IMG/VR virus record: IMGVR_UViG_3300021519_000916
Span: 62,001-126,000 of that record
DNA: 64,000 nucleotides
Origin: a virus
Strand: one strand, 5' to 3'
Position numbers and translations under genes: made by a program. Below are positions 48,943-58,879 of this stretch, piece after piece (position 1 is the first letter of the stretch; each line of letters starts with the position of its first letter). The notes under the pieces were generated by a model. The model was given only the letters and a program-made list of their open reading frames with translations, searched no databases and was not told the DNA's origin.

Positions 48943-50228
48943 ATTGAGTTCCACCATTCTAAGACTTGCGGTCGTTCAGCTAATATATCACTCATAGTAT
49001 ATACATCTTTACGTATTTGTTCAAGTTTTAAAATACGTTCTTTGCCACGTATCAACCCATCTTGATATTCATTGGGCCATTGTTCAGCAAAAGTAGGTCT
49101 AGTTTTAAGTTGTACCAGTATGTCATATAGAGCTCCTTTATCAATGGAGTGCTTAATTTCGTCTAGCCAAGGATGTAATATTTCCCGGGGTAGTGCCAGC
49201 GGTGACATAACAATATCCGGACTAAAACTAAACACTACTTTTGCCAGAACATCAACACCTAACTCTTGGGCGAGCGATTGTATTTTTTGTACTTCAAAGA
49301 GTCCCGGTGTAGTAAGAGTGAAGTCCATACGCATCTGGCGGCGGTGACGGCTGTGTTCAACTCCCTGACGGAAGTTTTCAAGCCACTGATCAAAATCAAG
49401 ACCTGATCTAATATACTCTCCAATTCTTCCCGTTCCGTCGATACTCGCGCAAATCTGCCAGTCACGAATCCCAGATAGTATGTCCCTGTACAAATTAATA
49501 CCACGATAATCAATCCTACTAAGATTTGTATTGTATCTAGCGTAAACATTTTGTCCGTCCCCAAGTTCGATAATACGTTTCATATACCGCCAATGCTGTT
49601 CGTACATTAGAGGCTCACCACCTACCCAATACACCTCTTCGATTCGGTGCTCCTCAACAGCCTGGGCAAATTCTTGCTCAACTTGGGTATCTTGAAAACG
49701 TTCAATGTCTTTTTTGATCTTGGGTATCATCCAGTTGTTTTTTGGATTAGAGTAGTCAATCATATCGTGCTGGCGTTGCTCACTTTCCCAGGCACTAGAT
49801 AACATATCACCACACATACGACATTTAAAATTACAGAGATTACTAAAACGATAATCCCAAGACACCGGCTTAACGGTTGTAAAACCATCACTAGTAGTAT
49901 TTGCCATTGCGTCTAAGTACTTATGCCCAAAGAGCTGGTTAAAATAACTACGGTAAACATCGGTATTCAACAGTTTATCATTACATACTTCGCACTCGGG
50001 TAATTTTTCGCCGGACATCATGCGTTTTCGTACGGAGCGCATATGGTCACCGTTCCAGTGTTCGTCCAGAGTGATAGGTATATACTTGCCAGAACCGGCG
50101 CTGGTGTCGATATACTGTTGAAAGTTTTGAGCAGGCTCCCGTGACGCACAACACATACGTCTTTCTGTTTGTGGACTCAAGTAAGTATGAGTCCACGGTG
50201 CCATGCATAATGTAGCTGGCCTATCCAT
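48939..50228 (-). CDS. radical SAM enzyme with N-terminal SPASM-like cysteines (1 of 6)
   Basis: A 429-residue protein. CMAPWTHTYLSPQ with CC (8 and 26-27) and CEVC (79-82) form an auxiliary-cluster region that lies before the radical SAM core instead of after it. CNFKCRMC (132-139) is the cluster site and WVGGEPLMYEQHW binds SAM. It is the last of six related enzymes. Overlaps neighbours on both sides. Substrate unknown; SPASM/twitch enzymes usually act on peptides or nucleotide-linked sugars. Confidence 0.8.
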   Translation of the reverse strand: MDRPATLCMAPWTHTYLSPQTERRMCCASREPAQNFQQYIDTSAGSGKYIPITLDEHWNGDHMRSVRKRMMSGEKLPECEVCNDKLLNTDVYRSYFNQLFGHKYLDAMANTTSDGFTTVKPVSWDYRFSNLCNFKCRMCGDMLSSAWESEQRQHDMIDYSNPKNNWMIPKIKKDIERFQDTQVEQEFAQAVEEHRIEEVYWVGGEPLMYEQHWRYMKRIIELGDGQNVYARYNTNLSRIDYRGINLYRDILSGIRDWQICASIDGTGRIGEYIRSGLDFDQWLENFRQGVEHSRHRRQMRMDFTLTTPGLFEVQKIQSLAQELGVDVLAKVVFSFSPDIVMSPLALPREILHPWLDEIKHSIDKGALYDILVQLKTRPTFAEQWPNEYQDGLIRGKERILKLEQIRKDVYTMSDILAERPQVLEWWNSI

Positions 50229-51174
50229 TTACAAATTCCAATATAGGATTAACGATATCATTAGTGAATCTACGATTCACTTCTTGTTCGTTGTAGAACC
50301 AATTATGATTATGCTGTAGCTTTGACCATGTTGTGGCATCGTAGCCTGTTCCGTTATAATTCTTTACCTGTTTGTGTACTAGTTTAATTCTGTCACTTGC
50401 TGTATCGTAACTCTCATCAAACAAATTATCGTATGTGGTAAACCCAGCATCTTTAAGTAGTGCCAGGGTACCTCTACAACCTAGCATTAAAAATGGATGT
50501 TGCAATGCCAGTGGCTTCATTGTTTTTTCTGTAACGAATATTGTGCCCGGTGTAGTAAACATCTGCGATTCAACTGCGACAGAAAGTTGTGTCTGGTTAT
50601 ACCAGGCTGGGTTTATATAACGATCCCACCGTTGTGCTGTGTTGCTGTCACCGGGCATTCTGATACCTCGCTCAACATAACTATAAAAACTATCTTCTAA
50701 AATATCATCAAATACAGTAAGTATGTCGTCTCTAAAAGGTCTTACTAAATTCATCATTAGCAAGAACTTCTTTTTAAACTCTAGTTTCCTAGAAATAGTT
50801 TTGTAGTTATTAAGTTTATGTTCGTAATACCAAAAGTACATTGGTACTTCTATTATCCCTGCTGTTGGCTTTTTAGTCTTGGCACATATAAACTGTAATA
50901 CATTTTCCTGCGAATGTGTCATACTAGGTTGCATCTCTTGAAGATTTTCAAATACTACCAAGTATCCAGCATCTATTAATTCGTCTATAACAACTTTGTT
51001 TTTATTATTGTATTGATATGAATCGCTAACAAAGACCGTTGATGCTTTATCATATCTAGTATGTCTATCAAAAAACGAAAAAGTAAAGTGCTGGTCTATG
51101 ATACTGCGAAAAGCCGGCAGAGTTAATTGCGTATAATTATCGTAGTCCCAAAATCCAACTAAGTTAACTTTCAT
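50221..51174 (-). CDS. exostosin-like glycosyltransferase, paralogue of 42779-43948
   Basis: A 317-residue protein. FTTPGTIFVTEKTMKPLALQHPFLMLGCRGTLALLKDAGFTTYDNLFDESYDTA (about 205-258) parallels the plus-strand gene at 42779 (VTETCYW, TEKIFKPIVLRMPFILVG, FNEYWDESYDT). It would transfer a sugar; acceptor unknown. It interrupts the run of radical SAM genes and overlaps both. Confidence 0.65.
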   Translation of the reverse strand: MKVNLVGFWDYDNYTQLTLPAFRSIIDQHFTFSFFDRHTRYDKASTVFVSDSYQYNNKNKVVIDELIDAGYLVVFENLQEMQPSMTHSQENVLQFICAKTKKPTAGIIEVPMYFWYYEHKLNNYKTISRKLEFKKKFLLMMNLVRPFRDDILTVFDDILEDSFYSYVERGIRMPGDSNTAQRWDRYINPAWYNQTQLSVAVESQMFTTPGTIFVTEKTMKPLALQHPFLMLGCRGTLALLKDAGFTTYDNLFDESYDTASDRIKLVHKQVKNYNGTGYDATTWSKLQHNHNWFYNEQEVNRRFTNDIVNPILEFVNG

Positions 51175-52381
51175 AACCCATGGCCTTTGCTATTTCTGGA
51201 TGTGTAGTTACCAGGCTTTGTTTTCTAAATTCATCAGATCTTTTCATTTCAAATAAAAACTTACTGCCATCGCCGGTATTACCATTTTTAATAAACTGCA
51301 CAATGCGATCAATTTCTAATTTGTGTTTAGGTACAAAGTTACCGGACTCTAATTTTGCTATAACTAAATCTTTTGCCGCTTGTGTCATTGTTCCAATGTT
51401 TTGATGTTTTGGATCATGTAACATATTGAAGTAATCGTAATTGAAATTTTGTCGTGATACCCACTGACATAGTTCTTCTAAGTAATAAACATTTTGTGTA
51501 TTAATAGTCATGCATACCTGTGTAGTTATATTAGTCACACTATTACGCAATGCTTGAAACTTTGCTATGTTTGTTTCTACTTCGTCCCACTTGGCACCAA
51601 ATCGTTCGTATTCAAATCGTGCGCCCACATTGTCAATACTAAATGCTATTTCAACATACTTAAACTCTTGCCATAAGTGTATATACTTGTCGGGCCATTG
51701 TGTGCCATTGGTGTTGTAGTGTATTTCTATGTTTTTACTGTATCCTTGATCCACAGCATATTGTAGTAGCTCAAAGTGCTCGGGAATCATAAACGGTTCA
51801 CCACCAGTGAATTCAAAGTAACGAACTTGGGGTAGCATCTCTTTCATGTCGTTCCAAAACGTGTCGCTATTTTTATTGCGTGGCCATTGCCCTTGCTGTA
51901 ACCAAGTGTAGGCTATGTGTTGCTTACGATCAGGAACGTGTTTGATATAGCCCATTTCTTCTTGAGCCCATGAACTACTGGACCATGATCCGCATATACG
52001 ACATTTTAAATTGCAAATATTACCTAATTTTAAATCAACAAACCAAAGTTGATCCGGGTTATCGTTTGCAAAATCTACATTGACTATTTCGTGCTTGAAT
52101 CTAACTTGCGTGTGCATACGTTTACTAGTACGGCCAGCATCTTCTTCTTCCCAACATCTTTTGCACGTTTCTGGTTTTTCTCCGGCACGGAATTGTTTAC
52201 GTAGATCTTGCATATACTCACTACGATATATAGTACTCAATGTATCTACGTTTAGGTCGTACTTCTCACCATTGGGCTTGGTGATTTCATCTGTGGCTAA
52301 ACAGCAAGGACGTACAGATCCAATTGGACTAGTTTCTATACTAATCCACGGTAACATACAAATTGTCTTAGGTAGGGGCAT
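51164..52381 (-). CDS. radical SAM enzyme with N-terminal SPASM-like cysteines (2 of 6)
   Basis: A 405-residue protein. ICMLPWISIETSPIGSVRPCC (7-27) and ETCKRC (71-76) give auxiliary cysteines. CNLKCRIC (123-130) is the radical SAM site, followed by FTGGEPFMIPEHF. It is close in layout to the enzymes at 48939 and 52368. It overlaps the glycosyltransferase by 11 bases. Confidence 0.8.
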   Translation of the reverse strand: MPLPKTICMLPWISIETSPIGSVRPCCLATDEITKPNGEKYDLNVDTLSTIYRSEYMQDLRKQFRAGEKPETCKRCWEEEDAGRTSKRMHTQVRFKHEIVNVDFANDNPDQLWFVDLKLGNICNLKCRICGSWSSSSWAQEEMGYIKHVPDRKQHIAYTWLQQGQWPRNKNSDTFWNDMKEMLPQVRYFEFTGGEPFMIPEHFELLQYAVDQGYSKNIEIHYNTNGTQWPDKYIHLWQEFKYVEIAFSIDNVGARFEYERFGAKWDEVETNIAKFQALRNSVTNITTQVCMTINTQNVYYLEELCQWVSRQNFNYDYFNMLHDPKHQNIGTMTQAAKDLVIAKLESGNFVPKHKLEIDRIVQFIKNGNTGDGSKFLFEMKRSDEFRKQSLVTTHPEIAKAMGYES

Positions 52382-53684
52382 ATTTTTTTAGGTCAGTTAG
52401 TTCGGGGAATACTTTAAAGAAATCTTCGTTACGTACTCTGTCTATAGTATTATTATTTCTAAAGAAGTCCGGTAATTGATTGGTGCTATCCTGTTGCATC
52501 ATAAAATTAATAACACCCTTGTATCCACTGGTTGCCCGTGTCAACGAATCCAAGGGCTCTAACCAATTGATATGTTCTTCTAGTTTGGCTTTTGCTTGTT
52601 CTTTTAGGTGTTGTGGTAACACGTCAACTCGATATCGGAACGGGTGCTGTAGTATATTAATGTTCCAGTCCATTGGACGTAGTAAGCCAAGTTCAACCCA
52701 CTCTCTATGAAAGTCTGTGATGTGTAATACATTCATCATGCTAACTGTGCTACTAACATAGAAATCAACGTTGGGACAAATCTCCAACATGCGTTCTCTA
52801 TTTTCCACAGTTTCTTTCCAGTCTTGCCCTTTGCGTATATATTCCCCACGAGTATAGCTACCATCTAAACTGGCACCCACACTAACACAGTCAAACAGTT
52901 TCCACATTTCAAGTACATCGCGACCTTTAAATTTAAGTTCGCTAAAGTTTGTATTATAAATTAAACGAACATGAAACATTTCTCGTTTAACTAACTCATC
53001 TAATACTTTCCAATGTTCTTTCATAATAAGTGGTTCACCACCTGCCCAGTATATCTGTTCAAGGTGAGGAATATGCTCTTGCATCTGTTCCCACATATCA
53101 TTTTCGTTCTTGCCAGCATACATAACCATTGGGTGCTTAGGATCCCATCCTGCGGCCTTTTCGTCTTTATACCAATTGCTACTAAAGATACTGCCACAGG
53201 TACGACATGCAAAATTACATAAGTTACTAAAACGAATATCGTAGTAACGTAATTTAAAATCATCGTATTGTCCATCAGGCTTAGTATCATCTACTAACCC
53301 AACTAAGTGACCAAAGTTTTTATTACTACTCTCTCGCATACTGAATAAATTACTTTGTTCCTGCTCGTAACATTTAGTACACTCTTTGCAAGGCTTGTTA
53401 TCAAGCATATTAGCCCGCATTTGTTTTAGCGGATCTTGATTCCATATCTCTCGCATGGTGTTCTTTTTTAAGTCACCAATTGGATGCTGTGGTTCACTTA
53501 AACAACACGGATATGCACGACCATCAGGAAAGCCATGCATATGAATCCACGGGATCATACAAAATTGGTCGCTTTTAATTAGCCTATTAAGTTGATCGGG
53601 TCGTAGGTCTTCTTCCTTGATGTATACCGGTTTGCGGGCACCGTAGTTATAGTTCTTATAATAATTTTCTATCTTATCTGTCAT
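52368..53684 (-). CDS. radical SAM enzyme with N-terminal SPASM-like cysteines (3 of 6)
   Basis: A 438-residue protein from ATG 53684, overlapping the previous stop. FCMIPWIHMHGFPDGRAYPCC (41-61) and CKECTKC (99-105) precede CNFACRTC (156-163) and WAGGEPLIMKEHW. The N-terminal 40 residues are extra. Same architecture as its neighbours. Confidence 0.8.
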   Translation of the reverse strand: MTDKIENYYKNYNYGARKPVYIKEEDLRPDQLNRLIKSDQFCMIPWIHMHGFPDGRAYPCCLSEPQHPIGDLKKNTMREIWNQDPLKQMRANMLDNKPCKECTKCYEQEQSNLFSMRESSNKNFGHLVGLVDDTKPDGQYDDFKLRYYDIRFSNLCNFACRTCGSIFSSNWYKDEKAAGWDPKHPMVMYAGKNENDMWEQMQEHIPHLEQIYWAGGEPLIMKEHWKVLDELVKREMFHVRLIYNTNFSELKFKGRDVLEMWKLFDCVSVGASLDGSYTRGEYIRKGQDWKETVENRERMLEICPNVDFYVSSTVSMMNVLHITDFHREWVELGLLRPMDWNINILQHPFRYRVDVLPQHLKEQAKAKLEEHINWLEPLDSLTRATSGYKGVINFMMQQDSTNQLPDFFRNNNTIDRVRNEDFFKVFPELTDLKKYAPT

Positions 53685-55030
53685 AATGAATTGTACCAAC
53701 TTTCTAATCTAGGAAATGTTTTCACAAAGTTTTTATTTCGCCGTTGATCGTACTGTACATAAAACTTTTTAAAGTCTTGCTGTAACATTGATTGTTCTGC
53801 TGATCCGGTGTGTGGAGTTTTAACTACATCAAGATAATCAATAAGTCGTTGTAGTTGGTTAAGTTCCATTTGATGTAGGAACTCGTTATCCTTATTGGCA
53901 TCAAACCAAACTTGTAAATTATTTTTGTATTCTGTGCGTATATCGTCGGGTAATACCAAGGGACTTTGGAAACTAGGAAAACGCAATATGTTTAAAGAAA
54001 AATTAGGAAAGTCATTTCCATTCTCTTGTTTCCACTGTACTATAATATTGAGTAATGTAGGCAAGCTATCCAGACACAATGCGTTAATGGTACACATAAC
54101 ATGTAGGCCGCGCAATTGATTACTTTGCATTAGCTTCTCCATATTATCTGCCCAATCTTGCCATACTAAGCCATCACGTATATACTCGGCCTGTAATCCT
54201 GATGCTTCGTTGCTGGTGTATAAATCAAATTCAACGTCACGAGTATTTTTAAGTAGTCTATCTACATCAACGTCGGTTCCAAGATTACTATTAATTGCTA
54301 GACGTGTATTACTACGACCCTTATTGGTTTTAAACCAGTCCAATAATTTCCACGTGTGTCCCGACATTAGCGGCTCACCACCTGTGATTCTTAATTCTTG
54401 CAATGTCTTATGTAAGTCGGATTCCCACCATTTAAAGAACGCTTCGATGTAGGGGTTAACTTCGTTTATCTTAAAGAGCTGACTGCTATCATGTGGATGG
54501 GTAAAGTGATTACGGCCATCTGACACTAACTCTGTGTATGGTCCGTTTTGTTTAATATCTTTTACCCAGGTAGTTGAGAAAGCTGGGTTACAATAACTAC
54601 AAGCAAACTGACAGGTACGATCAAACGCAATTTCTAAAGTTTTAAGATTAAAATCTTTGCTTGCTGGTGTGCGGTATGCTTCTTGTAAATCTTTGTCATC
54701 ATATATAACTGTCTTATACACTCTGTCACTTATATTGTCTCTTCCGATATCTTCGATCTTCCAACAATATTCACATCCGCTAGGTCGTTCACCCTTTTGC
54801 ATTTGCTCACGTTCCATCTTTTTACGTTGAGTATTGTGTAATGCACTTGGATTGCTTTTAATGGCATCAATGTCTATCGCGTGTGGCAATGGATGATGGC
54901 AACTGGTCGTCTGACCAGATCCTAACCATATAGTGGCATTGTACCATTTGGCCGCGCAGAAACTATTAGATTTAACATCTATTACTCTACGTTTATACTC
55001 TAGGTCGGTTTCGTTATTAAGTCTCGGCAT
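53681..55030 (-). CDS. radical SAM enzyme, KW-type N-terminal cysteine region (4 of 6)
   Basis: A 449-residue protein. FCAAKWYNATIWLGSGQTTSCHHPLPHAID (24-53) differs from the CMxPW type of enzymes 1-3: an Ala-Lys-Trp core and a SCxHP ending with His residues. CEYCW (86-90) follows, then CQFACSYC (140-147) and TGGEPLMSGHTW. It most resembles the enzyme at 56465. Confidence 0.8.
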   Translation of the reverse strand: MPRLNNETDLEYKRRVIDVKSNSFCAAKWYNATIWLGSGQTTSCHHPLPHAIDIDAIKSNPSALHNTQRKKMEREQMQKGERPSGCEYCWKIEDIGRDNISDRVYKTVIYDDKDLQEAYRTPASKDFNLKTLEIAFDRTCQFACSYCNPAFSTTWVKDIKQNGPYTELVSDGRNHFTHPHDSSQLFKINEVNPYIEAFFKWWESDLHKTLQELRITGGEPLMSGHTWKLLDWFKTNKGRSNTRLAINSNLGTDVDVDRLLKNTRDVEFDLYTSNEASGLQAEYIRDGLVWQDWADNMEKLMQSNQLRGLHVMCTINALCLDSLPTLLNIIVQWKQENGNDFPNFSLNILRFPSFQSPLVLPDDIRTEYKNNLQVWFDANKDNEFLHQMELNQLQRLIDYLDVVKTPHTGSAEQSMLQQDFKKFYVQYDQRRNKNFVKTFPRLESWYNSL

Positions 55031-56478
55031 TGTTCTAATTCCGGTATATAGTCCACTAGTATAACATCTCTTGATGCATCTAGTCTATCATTAAATTCAA
55101 AAAACTGTGTTAGCTGTAAAATATTTGTGTCTGAATTTTCCATTTGCGTAATTGCACTATCAATTTGACTCTTAAAAACTTCATCCTTTTGGTATGTTTG
55201 TAATTCTTTTATCTTAGTCAAATTTGTAACAGCCAATTTCTTGTTGGGGAAGTTCCAGGGACGTTGACTAATTGGATCTATTAGAAAACTAATATCGTAT
55301 CTAGATGCTGGATAGGTATTTTCTAAAAACTCAAATATTGAATATAGCTGTCCTACGTTGTATATAGAAACAACCGTATTAAAGGTAATTTTTCCATTGG
55401 TGATATCATATAATGTTTTTATGTTTCTAGTGAACTTATCCCACTTAATTGGCCATCGTATATATTGGTTAGTATTGCCATATCCATCAATACTAATTTC
55501 AAATTTTAGATTTGAAAACTGTTTTACCAATGTTATAAACTTATCACTAACCACAGCGGCATTGGTATTGATAACTATTTCAAAATCTGTTTTGTTTGCG
55601 TTTATACATTTTTGTAAAAAATCCACCAATGTGTTCTGTATAGTTGGCTCGCCGCCTGATACATATATACGCTGTACTGTTTCTAAGTTAATTATATCGT
55701 AATTGGTTTTTGGTGTATAACCAACATCGTGCCCTATTAGATTTATCTTAAAATACTCTCGTGCAATTAGATTACTAGTGTATGGGTTACAACTACGACA
55801 CAATGCGTTACATTCGTTATTAAGTCTAATATCATAATCAACTATGGATTGCTGTATTATGTCGTCTGGTGATTTTAAATTTAATTTGTTGGCCCAATTA
55901 ATGGTATACGTCTGGCGTGGACTAATTACGCCCTGGTCGTCAAGATTATAACAATATTCACAGGTACTTGCCCGGACACCATCAATCATTTGTTGTTTAA
56001 CTGCATCAATATCTATCGTGGTCGTTTGAAGGAATTTATTGTTTTCCATAAAACAACAACTTTTAATTTTATCTTCTTTTTTAAATACTGACACAAACGG
56101 CATGGCACATATACTTTTGTTTGTTGTTACCAATTGTCTAGCAGGATTACTCATTTTAGGATTTATAAAATCCACCGTTGCTATACGTTCAACCCCGTGT
56201 GCTAAATTAATAGTAGTATAATAATCATTGATATCTTTGTATGCTGTGGCTGGTATATCAAGTACCGTTATTAAAACATCATTAAAATTTATCACATCTT
56301 TTAATTCTTGTAACTTGATATCGTATATACTTGTATGATATACGCCCGATGCTAATATGGTATTGTTGTCAAATACGCCGTGATACTTTAACCCATGCAG
56401 CTGGGCAATATCTTGCGCCAACACATCGGCATACTCAGTACCATCCCCGATACATATAATAAATTTATCGTTGAGCAT
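55000..56478 (-). CDS. radical SAM enzyme with extra N-terminal domain (5 of 6)
   Basis: A 492-residue protein. About 115 N-terminal residues (FIICIGDGTEYADVLAQDIAQLHG) form an additional alpha/beta domain of unknown kind. KSICAMPFVSVFKKEDKIKSCC (121-142) and CEYCY (173-177) are the auxiliary cysteines. CNALCRSC (223-230) and YVSGGEPTIQNTL are the radical SAM core. It overlaps enzyme 4 by 31 bases. Confidence 0.8.
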   Translation of the reverse strand: MLNDKFIICIGDGTEYADVLAQDIAQLHGLKYHGVFDNNTILASGVYHTSIYDIKLQELKDVINFNDVLITVLDIPATAYKDINDYYTTINLAHGVERIATVDFINPKMSNPARQLVTTNKSICAMPFVSVFKKEDKIKSCCFMENNKFLQTTTIDIDAVKQQMIDGVRASTCEYCYNLDDQGVISPRQTYTINWANKLNLKSPDDIIQQSIVDYDIRLNNECNALCRSCNPYTSNLIAREYFKINLIGHDVGYTPKTNYDIINLETVQRIYVSGGEPTIQNTLVDFLQKCINANKTDFEIVINTNAAVVSDKFITLVKQFSNLKFEISIDGYGNTNQYIRWPIKWDKFTRNIKTLYDITNGKITFNTVVSIYNVGQLYSIFEFLENTYPASRYDISFLIDPISQRPWNFPNKKLAVTNLTKIKELQTYQKDEVFKSQIDSAITQMENSDTNILQLTQFFEFNDRLDASRDVILVDYIPELEQCRDLITKPT

Positions 56479-57850
56479 GATATTTACATTCGTCCCAAAA
56501 CTCTTTCATCTGTGGGAAAGTTTCTAAAAAATTAGTATTGCGTCGGAAGTCGTGTTCATTAAAGAAACGATAAAAATCTGCACGTTGTGACTTAATATAA
56601 GAAGGATCTAACTTTTGGCCTTCTTTCATCCAATCAATATCTCTACGCATACGTTGTACTTCGTAATCTTTGAAGCCGTGAAACGGATCTTCGGGAGTTT
56701 CTAAATGCAACTCCATCCAATCCGCTACACGTTCTAATACACCAATATACACAGGCGGAAGTATTTGTAAACTTTGCCACTTAGGTTGTCGTAACAACGG
56801 AGTATCGAACCAAACACGCTGATAGGTTGTGCTGTGTGTTCTACGTAAACTTAGGATATAATCTAATTGCTGTTGTAACCCAAGCACCGATAAATTATTC
56901 ATTGTAATAATAAATGTAAGACTATTACGATAAGGAACTTCAGTTAAGTAACGGTCAACGTAAGTAAACAACCGATGAAAAGCTAACCCATGTCTAATAT
57001 ATTCGGCATGGGCAGGAATACCCGAGTCTAAACTAACATACTGCATAAAATGTTCAATTTGTGTATTACATAGGTTTTTTACATAACCTAGATACTTTTC
57101 AAACAATACAGGTTCTACACTAAAATTACTGGTTACATCTAAGTGCAATTCGGGATTAGGTAATGCTAATACATAATCAAATACTCGGTACGTGTTCTTA
57201 TCCATTAGCGGTTCCCCGCCGGTCATACGAAAGTGTTTTAGTTTTGGATAAAGGGTCGGAAACCAGGCCCAAAATGCATCAACGTAAGGATTATGTTGGG
57301 AATGTGGAATAGGACGATTACGACCAACAAAATGACTGGGATCGTTATGAGTTGTACTCGTCGGGAATCCCCCAAACTTGTCCACTTCTCCTTGCCAGCT
57401 CGAACTAAACTGGGGACTGCAATAACTACATTTAAGATTACACGCATGGTTAAAGTTAACCTCGACGTATGACGGAATAACGTCCTCTTCATTTCCGGTG
57501 CTTGATCGAATAAGTTCATAATCTCCAGCCGCCCACGGCTCTCCTGATCTATAATGTCTATCGCTTAGGTTACCTAAGTCCTCTTGTGTCCAACAATAGC
57601 TACACTCCTGGGGTCTTTCATCCTTTAACATAATAACACGTTGCGCTTTCTTGTGCTCTGTGTTATGTAGTGCTCCAGGATTATCTTTTAATATACTTGC
57701 ATCAATTTGATGTAAGGGAGGATGGTAACAGCTATTATTTAACCCCGTGGGCAAATGCAGACTCACTTGTTTCCACTTGGCCAAACATAGACCCTTGCCA
57801 AGTTTAGCCTTCATTTGCTCTGCAGCCAACATAAAATCGCTTTTACTCAT
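56465..57850 (-). CDS. radical SAM enzyme, KW-type N-terminal cysteine region (6 of 6)
   Basis: A 461-residue protein. LCLAKWKQVSLHLPTGLNNSCYHPPLHQID (21-50), CSYCW (83-87) and CNLKCSYC (137-144) with TGGEPLMDKNTY show the same permuted layout as the enzyme at 53681; the two form a subgroup. Its start lies in the stop of a broken SGNH gene (ATGA). First of the six in transcription order. Confidence 0.8.
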   Translation of the reverse strand: MSKSDFMLAAEQMKAKLGKGLCLAKWKQVSLHLPTGLNNSCYHPPLHQIDASILKDNPGALHNTEHKKAQRVIMLKDERPQECSYCWTQEDLGNLSDRHYRSGEPWAAGDYELIRSSTGNEEDVIPSYVEVNFNHACNLKCSYCSPQFSSSWQGEVDKFGGFPTSTTHNDPSHFVGRNRPIPHSQHNPYVDAFWAWFPTLYPKLKHFRMTGGEPLMDKNTYRVFDYVLALPNPELHLDVTSNFSVEPVLFEKYLGYVKNLCNTQIEHFMQYVSLDSGIPAHAEYIRHGLAFHRLFTYVDRYLTEVPYRNSLTFIITMNNLSVLGLQQQLDYILSLRRTHSTTYQRVWFDTPLLRQPKWQSLQILPPVYIGVLERVADWMELHLETPEDPFHGFKDYEVQRMRRDIDWMKEGQKLDPSYIKSQRADFYRFFNEHDFRRNTNFLETFPQMKEFWDECKYHAQR

Positions 57851-57986
57851 GTGATCCTTGTTGCTATTAATTTTGCGTAGGCTTCATTTGCCTGCTCGTT
57901 AATGTACACTTAGTTATTTCTTGGAGATAATAAGGCCACGAGTCTGCACCCCTGCTCATTGATGATCCGTTTACTAGTATATTCAT
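57847..57986 (-). pseudogene. SGNH hydrolase remnant with internal deletion
   Basis: MNILVNGSSMSRGADSWPYY then LQEITKC is a good SGNH N-terminus (compare MKVLVNGSCFNRGG at 14319). The frame then breaks. In another frame the end NEQANEAYAKLIATRIT is a typical SGNH C-terminal helix. The start overlaps the upstream stop (ATGA) and the C-terminal stop overlaps the radical SAM start, so a whole operon gene was reduced to its ends. Confidence 0.65.
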
Positions 57987-58879
57987 TCTCTAGCCATTGG
58001 CCCTTTATTTTGAAAGTTTGATTTGTAATGGTGCTTAAAAAATCGACTTTCATCTGGATCCATGTCCACAATAGGTAATCCCAATCGTGTGCGTAATGTG
58101 TCGCCAACATTCTTACATTGATCTGGACCATCTTGTTCAAACGATTTCCATAATAGAGCAAGAGTATCAAAGTCTTGTACTCGTTTATAATCCCAACCTT
58201 CTAACATAATCATAAACGTACCAAGTCGTGCGCCGTATATGGCCCAGAATCCATTTGGGTTATCGGCGCCGACTGTCTGCCAAATGCATAAATTATCGTA
58301 GTTACGATTGTTAATACGCTTTTCAAATTCTATTAAGGTTGGTTTAACTCCGCGGTCAAGACACATCTTAACTCCCTCGCGGAATCCTGCTCGCCATGCT
58401 TGGAATGGTGTGGCGTCTGGATATGTTGTGCTATAGCAATCGGCCATAGACCAGTAGTTAGGGTAAAAACAAAACTCTACGTCGTTAGCGGCATCACCAT
58501 CGGATGCTTCGTGTGTACACATATTGTTGACAAATTCTTTAGTCCAACAGCTCATACCACCGTTACCGTACATTAGTCCGTTAATAGCGTTACGAGCCCT
58601 CCAACGAAAAACGCAAGAGTTATTAGTATTGTCAAGGGCCAGTTGTAAATTGAAAAACTCAGGATCTGGAACATTGTCGCCATCAACAAGAATAAAGCGG
58701 TCTGTATCACTAGCGTTTGCAGCCGCTTTGTGAGCGGCGTCACTTCCTTTAACTCCGTCCACTCGCTTGGCCCACGGGACCATGTTTTGGATTTTAATCC
58801 AGTTTGTTTCTTTGTTTGGTTCGTCATAAGTTAAGTATATGCAGTCTAAATCCGCAACATCAATTATTTCTGTAGGCAT
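57983..58879 (-). CDS. GT-A-like glycosyltransferase
   Basis: A 298-residue protein. CIYLTYDEPNKETNWIKIQNMVPWAKRV (about 13-40) opens a GT-A fold, FILVDGDNVPDPEFF (about 62-76) has a DGD-type DxD metal motif, and AINGLMYGNGGMSCWTKEFV and FQAWRAGFREGVKMC follow. The last parts resemble the C-terminus of the 613-residue protein at 40939. Start at ATG 58879; TTG 58888 is less likely. Confidence 0.65.
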   Translation of the reverse strand: MPTEIIDVADLDCIYLTYDEPNKETNWIKIQNMVPWAKRVDGVKGSDAAHKAAANASDTDRFILVDGDNVPDPEFFNLQLALDNTNNSCVFRWRARNAINGLMYGNGGMSCWTKEFVNNMCTHEASDGDAANDVEFCFYPNYWSMADCYSTTYPDATPFQAWRAGFREGVKMCLDRGVKPTLIEFEKRINNRNYDNLCIWQTVGADNPNGFWAIYGARLGTFMIMLEGWDYKRVQDFDTLALLWKSFEQDGPDQCKNVGDTLRTRLGLPIVDMDPDESRFFKHHYKSNFQNKGPMARE

